Source of the DNA: Locusta migratoria
Lineage: Eukaryota; Arthropoda; Insecta; Orthoptera; Acrididae
Direction of reading: 5' to 3'
DNA length: 64,000 bases
Assembly: GCA_026315105.1 (NCBI GenBank)
Contig: CM048744.1
Location: 371,030,159 to 371,094,158 of the forward strand
Numbering within the stretch: the first letter of the stretch is position 1; every line of letters begins with the position of its first letter. Below, piece by piece: positions 1 through 11,278 of this stretch. A program made the translations under genes and the position numbers. The notes beneath the pieces are model-generated. The model worked only from the letters and a program-made list of their open reading frames with translations. It ran no database searches and was not told the DNA's origin.

Positions 1-57
1 TTTTGGGACTGATAACCCCGTAGTTAAGTCCCATTAGCTTTACAAACATTTGAACAT
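1..57 (+). repeat. SINE tail fragment, main tRNA-headed family
   Basis: This is the 3' tail of the window's commonest SINE, with the signature gggactgataaccccgtag followed by tacaaacatttgaaca. The tRNA-like head lies outside the window or is missing. The same tail occurs in complete copies, for example at 46219-46415 on the other strand. Confidence 0.85.
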
Positions 58-925
58 TCCTCTTTGTAGGTTGCTTGTAACCGAAGCAAAATGAGGGGAA
101 GCACCTCCGTCCATAGATAGTTGTGGCACCAGAGAGAAGTTTTAAGGGTTCTGTGCCACCGCTCTACCAGTGGTGTAGATGCGTTTGGTGCTGCAGAAGT
201 GGCAAAGTTTGGAAACTGGCAGCCTTGTCTGTGGTGATGACCAAGGGAGAGCTGAACTGAGAAACCCAAGAATGAAGGAAGCTTTAGCCACTGTCTCTGC
301 CATGATATTGTTGAAAGGGGTGGCCTTAGCACAGCAGGTCGTCCGATTGATAGTCGACTAGACATAGCGGAAACTGTCAGCCAGAGGAAGAGGGCCGATG
401 AGGTCAATATGGACATCTTCAAATCTGCCTGTGGGAATGGCGAAAGAACCCAAAGGAGGGGAGGTGTGGGAGGTGATTTTGTTGCGTCGGCAGGTAATGC
501 AGGCCTAAGCCCAAACTTGACAGTCTCGCTTGACATCTTGCCAGATGAAACTTTCAGTGACAAGTCTGGTCGAGGCGTGGATGCCAGGGTGCGAAAGCTT
601 GTGTTTGGAAAACCTCTTGCTGTAAGGGGTGAGGGACGAAGGGGCGAAGCTTGCGTGTGGAATAAGACCAAATTTTGCTCGTCATCCCAGGAAAAGAGGT
701 GTGGACAGGGTGGAGAGAGGAGAAATGATCAGAAACTAGTTGCATGATCTCGTCATCAGCTGATTGGAGAATGGCAAGGTTAGGAAAGACACGGCATCAA
801 CTCGGGAGAAGAAGTCAGCTACGATTTTGTGAGCACCCTTGATGTACCTGACACCAGTGGTGAACTGGGAGATGAAATCTAGGTATCAGAAGCATCTACG
901 AGGAGGAGGCGAAACTCCAGTGAGG
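58..925 (-). pseudogene. Decayed Ty3/gypsy-type pol (RNase H end, zinc-binding linker, integrase)
   Basis: Read on the minus strand, this holds the end of a gypsy RNase H domain (LDFISQFTTGVRYIKGAHKI, about 885-826), then the integrase HHCC region (the second pair reads CITCRRNK), then integrase core segments, and finally VERWHRTLK with WTEVLPLILL near 60-175. That order is the normal order of Ty3/gypsy pol. The reading frame changes several times and stops interrupt it, for example just before the RNase H segment, so no protein can be made. No LTR, gag or protease is visible, so the copy is truncated at both ends. The family assignment rests on motif recognition. The gypsy lineage cannot be resolved. 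Confidence 0.8.
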
Positions 926-1076
926 AAGCAATGTGCAACAATCTTTAAAACAAGCACACAACCCCGACACGATCAAAGATGAAAACTGTCAGCATATTGA
1001 TAATGAACATCAGTTTTCAACTGATGAGGTTGGTTTACCCAGTCCCAGTAGCTAGAAGTGCATGCCAAAATTTCCG

Positions 1077-1505
1077 TTTTTTTTTTTTTTATGCTAGCTC
1101 CACCAGAACCCTGTGACATTCTGCAACAATTTTAGACCTTGTTGCAGGAGCTGCCAGTGATCTCAGGGCTGCCTGGCTGTCTGAATAGATATACAATCTA
1201 TGTAGTACTTATGCAAATTCTCCTCCACACACGCCCTGATGGCAGTTGTTTCGGCCTGGAATACTGAGGCCAGTTTCCCTAGAGAGATAACGCCCTCCAG
1301 TCTTGGCTGCACCCCGTATACCCCGGACCCAATGCCTTGGTCTGATTTTGACCCATCTGTGAACCAGACAATATCCCCCGTACGGTGTCTATTTTCTCCC
1401 ACTGCTCCCTACTTCCAGTTGTTATATTGAAAGGCTTGTTGAAGCAGTATGGGGTTATAGTATAGTCGGCTGGCATTTCCCCAACCTTTCCTATATTTAC
1501 CTCAC
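1077..1505 (-). pseudogene. LINE fragment with RNase H domain (R1/I/LOA-type)
   Basis: The minus strand shows an RNase H fold as found at the C-terminal end of some non-LTR retrotransposons. The catalytic residues appear as TDGSKSDQGIGSGVYG (first Asp), QAETTAI (Glu) and, after a +1 frame change near 1205, YSDSQAALRSL (second Asp). An upstream piece, KIVSEVNIGKVGEMPADYT, lies in the same frame as the first block. The left edge is a 14-base poly(T) at 1077-1090, that is a poly(A) tail in the sense direction, placed directly after a stop. The fragment is truncated upstream. RNase H is typical of the R1, I and LOA groups; the exact clade is not resolved. Confidence 0.75.
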
Positions 1506-1524
1506 TCACTATTTTAGTATGTGA

Positions 1525-2445
1525 TCCTGCAACCTGAATGGCGATAGAAATGAATTTTGCTGGCAGAGTTTCAAACCCGGTATCTTTCGACATTGTATAA
1601 GAGCTACAAATATGCCATTTTATCAGCAGTAGTGTGATGTGCACATGCTCGGCTAGAGGAAACAAATAATTCTGTGCTTCCTGGGACTCCAATGCTGGAC
1701 ATATCATCAATATTGACCTTACACAAAATGTCAACCACAACATTCTCCTTCATTTGTAGCTAGGATCATGCTGTTTGTAAAGACCTGGAAGGGTTTGGTA
1801 TGCTGAAGAAATAATTAAGTGATTGGTTATATTGAAAAGTTAAACTACAGAGAAAAATTGGAATGAAAGCTCGACTTCCAGCCAATATTTTTTTTTTTTT
1901 TTTTTTTTTTTTAAATCTCAAGGGCACTAAAAATAAGATATGTAGGTCCTGTGACCTTACATGACAATGAATTAATAACTATGCACAATATGATGTCACA
2001 TATTAAGTATGTCCACCAAAACTTGATACTGCAACCTGAATGACGATGCAAATGACTTTTGCTGGCAGGGGTTCGAACCCATCACATTTTGCCAATGTAT
2101 TATATCTATGAATATATTTATTGTTTCGTCAGCAGTAGTGCAATGTGCACATGCTGCCAGGGACTCCAACCCCATGCACATGGATGTTTTTGACATTATA
2201 CGACGTAGCAACCACCACATTGTCCTTCACTGGTAGCTGGAATCGAGCAGTTTGTGGAGACATGAAGAGTTTGCTTTCCTGAGGAAAAAAATAAACTGAT
2301 GGGACAGCATCCTATCGAAAAGTTAAAATTCAGAGAAAAATTGGAATCAGAGATCGACTCCTAGTCCTGTGCCAATATTTAAAGAAATCTAAAGGCCATT
2401 AATAATACAAAATAAAGGTCCTGTAACCTCACATGACATTGGTTC
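1525..2445. repeat. Two diverged direct copies of a ~420-450-bp repeat
   Basis: Copies at about 1525-1970 and 2028-2445 share ordered blocks: gcaacctgaatg (1529 and 2031), ttttgctggcag, cagcagtagtg, atgtgcacatgctc or atgtgcacatgctg, gggactccaa, cagagaaaaattggaa and cctYacatgacaWtg. They start about 500 bp apart. The first copy has a poly(T) run at about 1890-1911 that the second lacks. Each has a ttcgaaccc- or ttcaaaccc-like block reminiscent of a tRNA B box, but no convincing A box. The family is unidentified. 2446-2779 holds nothing recognised. Confidence 0.7.
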
Positions 2446-2779
2446 ATGAATGAAAATGTCATTGTTATTCTAAAAGAGCCTATTACCCACAGTTTCTGCA
2501 ACAACATATTCCTTCTCTGACAGCAAAACTGAATCAACTCTGTTCCAGTCAGTAGCAAATGAGCCAGTTTAATTACAACACACATGCATTCTATGCTTTG
2601 TATTGCTGTAGGTGAAGAGGATATGTATGTGGCACTTAAAAACTTGGTCATTACAAGCTAGCCCCTGTGCAACCAAACACCGAATTTCGCTCACAGAAGT
2701 AATAACTGCTGACTGTGATGCCTGTGCTGAATGAAATGTGAAATATTATATAAAACTATTGTGTGTGGCATTTTTACCA

Positions 2780-4080
2780 ATTTAGCAAGCACTAGACAAA
2801 CGTCTTTTGAAAGCTGGAAAACAGGTTATGGTGATGAAATGACCGTAACAAAGCTCTACGTCTATGTTATCTGTGGATGCAGTAGTCTCAATATGGGTTC
2901 AAGAAGTCAATGAAAGTAACATCTCAAAAACTGGTTGTGATGAAAGAACAATCATTAGAGTAACCCACTGTCTATGTTATATTTGGAACAAGCGTTTGGT
3001 TGTGAGTTGATTAATCTAACAAATTTTTAGACTGAAATAGCTGGAAAGAGTGAAACAGATGGTCTGTAGTGAAACCCAAGAATATGTTAGGTTGTGAGGC
3101 AACAGTTAGGTTGTGAGTTGGAGATGTCATTAAAAGGGAAAGCTGGAAAACTTGTGGTCATGGTATGATGGATAACGAAGCTCAAGGTCTTGGTTATGTG
3201 TGGAAGCAATGGGTCAGATTTGAGATGAAAATGCAATGAAAGTGAAATCTGAAAAGCTGGTTGTGGTGACAGAATGATCTTTACCTTAACTCAAGGTCTT
3301 TGTTAGACTGGGAACAACTGTTTGTTTGTGAGTTGTTAAAAAGATATTTAAATTTTTGTATAGCTTATGGGACTTAACTACGGGGTCATCAGTCCCTAAA
3401 CTTACAAACTACTTAGCTAATGAACTAGCTAATACTACAGACCGTGACTGGCACGCCGCAGTCAACTCGATCCAGCAAGTGAAGACTAAAACAGTTGGAT
3501 AACGAGGATGTTCTTTAGCATCAAGATCTACATTAAAAGTCAGTAAAAGTGAAATCTGAAAAGCTGGTTGTGGTGGCAGAATGATCTTTAGCATAACCTC
3601 AGATCTATGCTATATCTGGAATGATTGTTTAGTTGTGCATTGGTAAATCCAACAAATTTGAAGATGAAATAGCTGGATGAGGTGAACAGATGGTCTGTAG
3701 CAAAACGCAACATCTACATTAGGTTTGAGGCAACAGTCTGGCTGTGAGTTGGTGATGACAATAACAGTGTAAGCTGCAAAACTTGTTGTGGTGTTGGTAT
3801 GATCAGTAACAAATCTCAGGATCTAGTTATGTGTGGAAGCAACAGTGATATGGGCTGCAAAGGCATTAAAGTGATATCTGAAAAGCTGGTTGTGGTGACA
3901 CAATGATCTACAGCATAACTCAAAGTCTATGTTAGTTTGGGAACATCCGGTTGGTTGTGAATTGGTAAATCCAACAAATGTTTAGACTGAAATAGCTGGA
4001 TAAGGTGGATGGTCTTTAGTGAAACTCAAGATGTACATTAAAATTCAATAAAAGTGAAATCTGAGAATCTGGTTGTGGTT
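2780..4080. repeat. Decayed tandem satellite, unit ~320-330 bp
   Basis: The block gtgaaatctgaaaagctgg, followed by ttgtggtgacagaatgatct, recurs in degraded form near 2911, 3241, 3547, 3870 and 4051. Other blocks also repeat in fixed order, for example aacaaatttttagactgaaa, gctggataaggtg, atggtctgtag and gaggcaacagt. Spacing is about 330, 307 (including a SINE of about 107 bp), 320 and 181 bp. The array is interrupted by a SINE at 3350-3456 and ends against an (AC)n tract. No coding potential is seen. Confidence 0.7.
3350..3456 (-). repeat. SINE, main family, internally deleted
   Basis: The tail (agcttatgggacttaactac, cggggtcatcagtccctaaa) is followed directly by part of the head (agaccgtgactggcacgcc). 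The section carrying the B box is missing. The copy sits inside the satellite block, so it inserted after the array formed. Confidence 0.8.
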
Positions 4081-4143
4081 AAAATAAAAAATATACAAAT
4101 TGTGTGCACACTGCAAGTACACAATACCGCGTACACACGCTCG

Positions 4144-4152
<9 letters not shown>

Positions 4153-4213
<61 letters not shown>
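4153..4213. repeat. (AC)n microsatellite
   Basis: Uninterrupted AC dinucleotides of about 60 bp lie at the 3' side of the minus-strand PLE. PLEs in this window tend to carry (GT)n near their 3' region (compare 27232-27291), so the tract may belong to the element. Six-frame ORFs through it are artefacts. Confidence 0.95.
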
Positions 4214-4214
<1 letters not shown>

Positions 4215-4215
<1 letters not shown>

Positions 4216-6385
4216 GATCGCACATTCATGCACCACTCAAAATAGGTGAGGTTTGGGATAGAGAGGTAAGAACTGTAAGGTATTGGGGGGGGGGGGGACA
4301 AACAAAAAGGGAGTTGTCATTGGTTGAGGTCTGGTTGATTTTGGGATCGGAGAATGTATTGTAGGGATAACTCCCATCTGTGCAGTTCAGAAAAGCTGGT
4401 GGTGGATAGGAGGATCCAGATGGCCCGGGTTGTGAAGCAGCCATTGAAATCAAGCATGTGCTCCGCTGCATGCTGTGCCACAGGGTGGTCCACCTTGTTT
4501 TTGGCTTCAGTTTAGCAGTGGCCATTCATCCTAATGGATAGCTGGTTGGTGGTCATGCCAATATAGAAAGCTGAACAGTATTTGCAGCACAGTGGGTAAA
4601 TTACGTGGCTGCTTTCACAGGTGGCCCAGCTTCTGATAGGGTAGGATAAGGCTGTGACAGGACTGGAATAGGAAGTGCTGGGTGGGTGGATTGGACAGGT
4701 CTTGCAGCAGGGTCTTCCACAAGGATATGATCCCTGTGGCAGTGAGCTGGGTTTCGGGGTGGCATAAGAATGAACTAGGATGTTGTGGAGGTTGGGAGGG
4801 CGATGGAACACCATTTTAGGAGGGATGTGAAGGATCTTGGGCAGGATGTCTCTCACTTCTGGGCATGAGGATAAAAAATCAAAACCTTGGCGAAGGATGT
4901 AATTTAGTTGTTCGAGTCCAGGGTAGTACTGGGTGACAAGGGGAGTGCTCTTTTGTGGATGGTTACTGGTGTTAGGAGGAGGATTTGGGATGTGTGAGGA
5001 TATGGCACAGGAGATCTGTTTGCGGACTAGGTCTGTGGGGTAGTTTCTGTCTGTGAAGGCCTTTGTGAGACCCTCAGCATATTCAAAAAGGGATTTCTTG
5101 TCACTGCAGATATGCCATCCATGGGTGGCCAGGCTGTAAGGGAGGGATTTTTTGATGTGGAAGGGATGGCAACTGTCAAAGTGTAGGTACTGTTGGTGGT
5201 TGGTAGGTTTAATATGGACAGAAGTGTGGATGGAGCCACAAATGAGGTTGAGGTTGACATCCAGGAATGTGGCATGGTAGGTTGAGCAAGACCAGGTGAA
5301 CTCGATGGGGGAGAAGGAATTGAGGTTCTGAAGAAAGGAAGATAGGGTGTCCTGGCCCTGAGTCCAGATCATGAAAATATCATCAATGAACCTGAACAAG
5401 GCTAGAGGTTTGTGGTTTTGGGATACTAGGAAGGATTCCTCCAGACGGCCCATAAACAGGTTGGCATAGGAGGGTGCCATGCTGGTGCCCACAGCTGTGC
5501 CTTGGATTTGATGGTAAACTTTCCTCTCAAAAGAAAAGTAGTTGTTAAATAGGATGAAATTGGTGAGGGTTATGAGGAATGAGGTATCAGGCTTGATTTC
5601 AGAGGGACATTGGGAAAAATAGTGTTCCAGAGCGGCAAGGCCATGGGCATGTTGGATGTTGGTGTATAGAGAGGTGGCATCCACTGTGACAAGTAAAGAT
5701 CCAGGAGGTAAAGGGGTGGGAATGGTGTAGAGTCGGTCAACGAATTGGTTGGTATCCTTGATGTGGGAAGATAGATTTTGGACAATTGGTTGGAGGTGTT
5801 GGTCAACTAGGGCTGAAATTCGTTCGATAGGAGCACATTAACCAGCTACAATAGGGCATCCAGGATTATTAGGTTTGTGGATTTTGGGGAGCATGTAGTA
5901 GGTGGGTGTGCGGGGTGCTGCTGGGGTGAGGAGGGAGATGGATTCAGGGGAGAGTTTCTGGGAGGGGCCATAGGACTTTAGTAGGGATTGGAGACCTTGT
6001 TGGACTTTGGGGATGGGGTCATGCTAGCACAACGTGTAGGCGGAGTAGTCAGAGAGTTGGCGGAGCCCTACTGCCAGGTAGTCACTGTGATCCATAACTA
6101 CAGTGGTGAACCTTTATCTCCAGGGAGGATGATTAGGTCAGGATTAGTTTTAAGGCTTTGGATGGCTCTTCTTTCTTCTGCTGAAAGGTTTGAGTTCTTG
6201 GGAAGGGGCATGGGAAAGGATGGTGAGGACAAGTTGGAGGTGATAAACTCTTGAAGGGTAACCAGAGGGTGGTTAGGTGGGAGTGCAGAGGGATCTTTGT
6301 TGGATGGTGGTATGAATTGGTACAGGCAGGGTTCAATATTGGGATTAGGTAGATTACAGTCATAGGGATTGGTGGCAAAGTAGTG
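4215..6385 (-). pseudogene. Penelope-like element, reverse transcriptase plus GIY-YIG endonuclease
   Basis: Penelope-like elements copy themselves with a telomerase-related reverse transcriptase fused to a GIY-YIG endonuclease. On the minus strand, a long open segment (5684-4512) shows MDATSLYTNIQ, QGTAVGTSMAPSYANLFMG, the catalytic RFIDDIFMIW and, at its end, the GIY-YIG-like FYIGMTTNQLSIRMNGH. Upstream sequence up to about 6385 encodes the PLE N-terminal part (HYFATNPYDCNLP, then LPGDKGSPL). The frame breaks near 5830 and 6020, and a stop follows GHC at about 4512. The RT catalytic residues survive, but the gene is not intact. The sequence 5' of HYFATNP is found inverted in the next feature. 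The copy ends at the (AC)n tract. Confidence 0.9.
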
Positions 6386-6394
6386 TTTCCTATC

Positions 6395-6512
6395 CACAAA
6401 AAACCTAAACCCCACTGAAGTTTCTGTTTTATCCATAGACCTACACCGCAGTTCAATCATGTTGGTCTTGTCAAAGACCTGCACTCCTTTTCCCGATCCC
6501 TATGATGGAAAT
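6395..6512 (+). mobile_element. Inverted 5' piece of the adjacent PLE
   Basis: The plus strand reads PTEVSVLSIDLHR, then a one-base shift to FNHVGLVKDLHSFSRSL. In the second PLE (14.7-14.8 kb) the matching segment lies directly upstream of the WKHQFTNNP segment, equivalent to HYFATNP here. So the segment that should precede the minus-strand ORF is present but flipped, with its junction at 6385-6397. This is the arrangement called 5' inversion or twin priming in LINEs. Confidence 0.75.
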
Positions 6513-8058
6513 AATTCCACAATTCTGAAAAGAACAGACACCATATCAATAATTGTAAACAGCCCTGGCTGCGGCTAGTTAGAACTGTTTATCTTCAGAG
6601 TCCCCACGCCCTACATTAGTTAGCAGCTTCCTTACATGTGACGCCCTCCAGAAAGGAGATAGAGGAATGGCGATACAAGTGTATTTATCAACTGTTGTTT
6701 CCTTATTTGTATTCCAGTTTTGTATTGAAGTTTGCTTACCAGTAATTAAAAGTTACTATGACTATTGTTTAAACATCATAAAATATTCAAGTTGGAAAAT
6801 AATTATAACTTTCACAACATATTGTTCACTTTGATTTTAACAGAGGGGTGAAGGCATTGGAGGCTGCTTTAAACATTTTATGTTGACTGACTGTTTTGAG
6901 GTAAAGATGTCAGATGATATGTGATTTTCTTGAGTTAAGAAAGATCATTCTGGCGTCATTGGTTTCCCATGTTTAGGATGTCTTGAATGTGGCATAGGTG
7001 GTGAAATGTGATTTTTTAATCATCGCGTAACATTTTCATTCATTAGGCAAGATTCAGAAGTTGAATGCAGGTGACCTGCATACTCTATTTATATTTACAA
7101 GTAAAAAATCAAAAGAGTGACTATTATTACACTTTGTTTCAATGTGTTAAGCTCTCTTATCATTCACTCTTTCCGTCATCGTAGCCACTGAAAATGAGGA
7201 AATTAAAAATTATGAACATAAAGATTTCGTTATTACAATGTTTTGATTTCAACTATGTCGACCTAGCAGTTGTGCCATTGGAGCTGCTGAGTACGTGTGT
7301 GTTATTGAAAATGAACCATTTAAACATCATCATCCCTAGAATGTGATTTCACAAAACGTTGTTACTTTTGTGTGGCATTTCTAGCATAGCATCCAATCGG
7401 TACACAAGGCAGAAGATGTTACTGCTGCAACTTTTGACTTTTACTTATTTCATGTGTAATAGGAAATTTTACATCTGACTTGCAGATATGATAAAAATTA
7501 TTACCTTTTACCATCCTTAACAGCATTGTAGACTTTTCTTTTGTTTTAATCTGTGGCAAGACACATTTCGACTTGACTAACTTCCATGGGCTTCCTTGTA
7601 TAATTATTATTAAAAATCGATACTTCAATATTCGTCTTCAGGTGCTCGTATAGCATATCTTTTAAAGGAATTAGACTCTGATACATGACTGTTTTAGCCG
7701 CTAACAACTGATATTTGCATATATTACAACATAACTATCAATTGTTTGTTGAAATTCAAAGCAGTTTCGTAAGAACTAGTTTACAAATTTTTAATACGGA
7801 ATACAAAAGAGATACACTTATACTGTACAAACACAACTCTAAACAAAATCGTTCCTGTCAGGGGTGGGATTCGAACAGACTCAAGAACTGTTGTTCTTTG
7901 TTAGCCTACGCGGTCTCCAAAGGCTGGAGCCACATATGCTTAGGAGCCGAGGTGTGGCGTCAAGTCTGTCACCACTGGTGCTCCTTTTCACGGCAATACA
8001 CGTACTTCCTCCTGGGGTGTTAGCAAGACTGACAGGCAGTATACACATCACGGCAGCT
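6513..8058. other. No recognised feature
   Basis: AT-rich sequence. No ORF with recognisable domains and no SINE was seen. A B-box-like ggattcgaac at about 7867 is discussed under rejected items. Confidence 0.5.
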
Positions 8059-9005
8059 TCAATGGCTCCCTGGGAGTGGTCTGTGTGAGACAGAGCTGTT
8101 GCTCTGATTGAAGAAGGCTATTCATCAATTAGAGACACTGGTAGGTGGTATGGTGTGCCACCTACTACTGCAAAGAGATGGGGGAAAAATTATATCAAAC
8201 GAGGCACTACCGCAAATAATTCCAGGCTCAAGCAGAAAGAGACTGAGCAGACACCAGCAAGATGAAGAGCTAGTGTACAAGAGTCGAGAAGTCCCCATTT
8301 GAATGCGAAGCAATTATGTTGAGAGACCAACTTCCCTGGTTATAGCAACACAGTTTACCGAAGGCTGAAGGAATCTGGTCACACACAAAGATGTGCTACA
8401 AAGCAGGAACTCAGTGAGGAAAATATTTTATACTGATTACCAATCACAGAGCTCCATTTGCAATTGGCATGGGAAAATATTATTTTTACAAATGATAAGG
8501 TTTTTTCCAACAGGTAAAGATGGTCCAAGGGTAGTATACCAGCCACAAGAAACAAGGCATTGCAAAAAATATCTAACGATGAAAAGAAGAAGTGGGCGGC
8601 TGTCAGTTTCCTGTTGGGGATGGATTTCTGCAATTGGAGCAGGAGTGCTTCACAGGAGTGAGGGAAACCTCGATGGCAAGCAGTGCATTCATTTGATGAA
8701 GAATGTTATGCTGGCTTCAGTGCAAATGCTGTACGGCAATGGAGAATTCAGACTGCAGGAAGATCATTCACCTGTCCATAAGTTGGCATTCGTTCAGCAG
8801 CAGTTGTCAGACATGGGTGTCAACGTCGTGGACTGGCCACCATGGTGTGCAGATATGAACCCCATGGAAAATATGTGGGCTGAAGTTGCCCAAACATTAT
8901 CAGATAACTGGCCACAAAACCATCTGACCACAGTAGACACTCTTTGGGACTCTGTTCTTGAAGCCTAGGAAGAAGTTTCCTCTCCTGGCTGTTACGTCCA
9001 ACACC
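8059..9005 (+). pseudogene. Tc1/mariner-type transposase, decayed
   Basis: The start at 8059 gives MAPWEWSV and then a stop. Continuing, RAVALIEEGYSSIRDTGRWY is a Tc1-type helix-turn-helix. Downstream the DDE domain is visible: a first Asp in IIFTNDKVF (about 8480-8510, other frame), a second in QEDHSPVHKL and the Glu in DMNPMENMW. Exactly 34 residues separate the last two, which fits DD34E Tc1 elements. The second half is open for 191 codons (8393-8968). Several stops and frame changes interrupt the first half. No clear terminal inverted repeat was identified. It differs in sequence from the other three Tc1-like copies in the window. Confidence 0.8.
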
Positions 9006-9027
9006 TAATAGAGTCTATAATAGTTTT

Positions 9028-9032
<5 letters not shown>

Positions 9033-9062
<30 letters not shown>
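9033..9062. repeat. (ATA)n microsatellite
   Basis: About ten ataata units lie just downstream of the Tc1-like remnant. Confidence 0.9.
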
Positions 9063-9905
9063 ATTATACTAAAACCATTATTTTTCCATACATAATCTTT
9101 GGTTGTTCAGTGGTAGATGTTTTAATTGCTCGCCTGCCTTTAAATCATCATGAAAACAATATTAGGACGTCGGATTCTTGGGAGTTTTGTGGAAACTACA
9201 AATACGACATGTTTCATTTTATACGTATTTATTTATATTCTTCTTGAAGCACACAAACACAGCAGTAATACATTTTTAATACTTCTTGTTACATAATGAC
9301 AAAAGTAAACTGCATGACTACACTTAGACTGTCTGACAACAACTCTGCAACTGACTGATTACTCACTGAGTTCGCACCAATTTGCGTGTATTCATACATA
9401 GTAGTATTTCTAGAACCTTCTAGAACACAGAAGTTACAATATTTAATATTTAACAATTTGTTCATGAAACACATAAATCTTGCTTTACATAAAGATACAC
9501 AAAATTATGACAAATGCAATAATAGATTTTTTATATCATAACAAATAAAACAAAAGATCGTAAGTAAACAACAATTAGCGCAGTGTTAATATATGTTTAG
9601 ATTAATGTTCAACATTAAGCTTATGACTTTAAATAATTAATTAATTTAGTTTGTTAGAAGACCCTAGTAATGCAAATGATAATCAATTTTACTTGACAGA
9701 AGAGCCATAAGATGCTTATATATTATAAATATGGAATATTAGGTTACAATACTGCAATCAAATGTGGTATCGTACATTTCATTAATCGAAACAAACGAGA
9801 CCCCCTTGGCTAAATACATTACAAGTCCTTGCCATGATACATGACTAAAGTGAAAAATAATGAAGGATTCTCTATGAAATATTTAGAGCACAGAAAAACA
9901 GAAAA

Positions 9906-9944
<39 letters not shown>

Positions 9945-11043
9945 GTCCATTGTTTGAGACAGTGACACTGAAAAGAAGACATGAATGTAGGCTATCCCCC
10001 ATCTCCCATACATAAATGTTAGTTTCCCAGTCAATTAGTTAGAAGAAGCCTGAGCAAGCTTTCTGTAAGGAAAGGTGTAGAACGAGATTATGGAGACTGA
10101 AGAAACAGGCAATAGATTGTAAGCAAGAAGAGGCAGTGGTAATCTGAGAGAAAATTAATGGCTAGAGGAAGAGAAATGGGTGAAGGAGTGATGGAAGACA
10201 CAGGCAGAAGAAAGTGCCAATAGGAGAAAAAAATGAAACACTGGTGGAGAGACATATATAGACAGTTACAGTGAAAGGGAGACGTGTGAAACCTCCTTCA
10301 TGGTGAGACAATGGGTAAAAGAATTTAGAATGTTCTGTGTTAAAAGAATGTGAATATGCCCACATGCCAACATTTTTGTGAGGAAGGCAGAATAAGGACT
10401 AAGGCAACCTGGTTACCCACTTTTCTCTCAGAGTCATTTAAAATGGAAGATACTTGCCTTTTTTGTGCACCAATAAGAGCATTTATTGTTTGTTGCATTA
10501 TGAGGAAATTTCAATAGCAACTTAAAATTTTATTTATATTCAGAGGTATTAAACTGATCTCAAATTGAAATTAAAACAAGATGCATGACAAAATCATCCT
10601 GCTGGTTACAGTTTACATTGGTTGTCAAGCAGATATTAGTAATGTATTAGCATCTGTAGTATATGTTTGTTCCACTCAAATGTGTGAAGATTCTTCTCGT
10701 TTTTCTTAAAAATGTTTTATTGGCAACCACTCAACAGCTCAAAATTGTTCTTCAGGTTTGATGTTGGCTATAGAAATTGATTACTCTGCTCCATTATCTA
10801 TCTTATAAGCAAGTTCTTCTTTGACTAACTCTTATGCTGACTTCATTTTTTTTTAATTATATGCATTCATGCCAACAGTTTGAATTGGAACTGAATTCTG
10901 ACATCATATGCTGGATAGCTTGATATTTCATAACATAAGATATCCAATATCTTCCAATTTTGTTTTGAGTTCCCTTATTTTTAAAACCTTTTTGATATTT
11001 AGCCTTATTATGATGGCATCATTTTTGTCTCAATTTTTTTTTC
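9063..11043. other. No recognised gene; long poly(T) at about 9910-9943
   Basis: The sequence is AT-rich. The poly(T) run of about 34 bases could be the poly(A) tail of an unidentified minus-strand retroposed sequence, but no element could be read next to it. 10060-10300 is purine-rich without an evident repeat unit. Confidence 0.5.
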
Positions 11044-11160
11044 TTTTACTCATACACACTATCTGAAGGTAATGAAGTGAGCCACAGAAAGGCACACATA
11101 AAATGATTCTTGTTTTCTTAGCTTTCAGCATTACAGCCTTCATCAGACCCGGAAACACAG
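11044..11160 (-). repeat. PLE-type terminal/UTR fragment
   Basis: On the minus strand, ctgatgaaggctgtaatgct runs into gaaagctaag and then gtgtgcctttctgtggctca. The same order (tgatgaag, small hairpin, gaaagct, later tgtgcctatctgcggct) is found after the (GT)n of the PLE at 27.3 kb. A hammerhead-like core lies at 11123-11146. No PLE coding sequence was found attached. Confidence 0.55.
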
Positions 11161-11278
11161 TCATAATACATGAACACTGTCTTCACTGCTGCAATTAGGC
11201 TGTGATACGTTACAGGCTATCAGAACATTGCAGTTTCGCTGCAGTGGTTGGAGACAGCGGTCATGCATGTATGTCTAT

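Noticed and set aside
2780..4080. CRISPR-like array
   Set aside because: The repeats are long and diverged with no unique spacers of constant length. It is a decayed satellite in a eukaryotic genome.
4038..4364. Cys/Val- and His/Thr-repeat ORFs
   Set aside because: They are translations of the (AC)n microsatellite and carry no independent coding evidence.
7855..7925. tRNA-Leu-like fragment (tgtcaggggtgggattcgaac)
   Set aside because: The T-arm-like part matches on the minus strand, but the anticodon-arm-like part does not follow in the right order, so no tRNA fold results.
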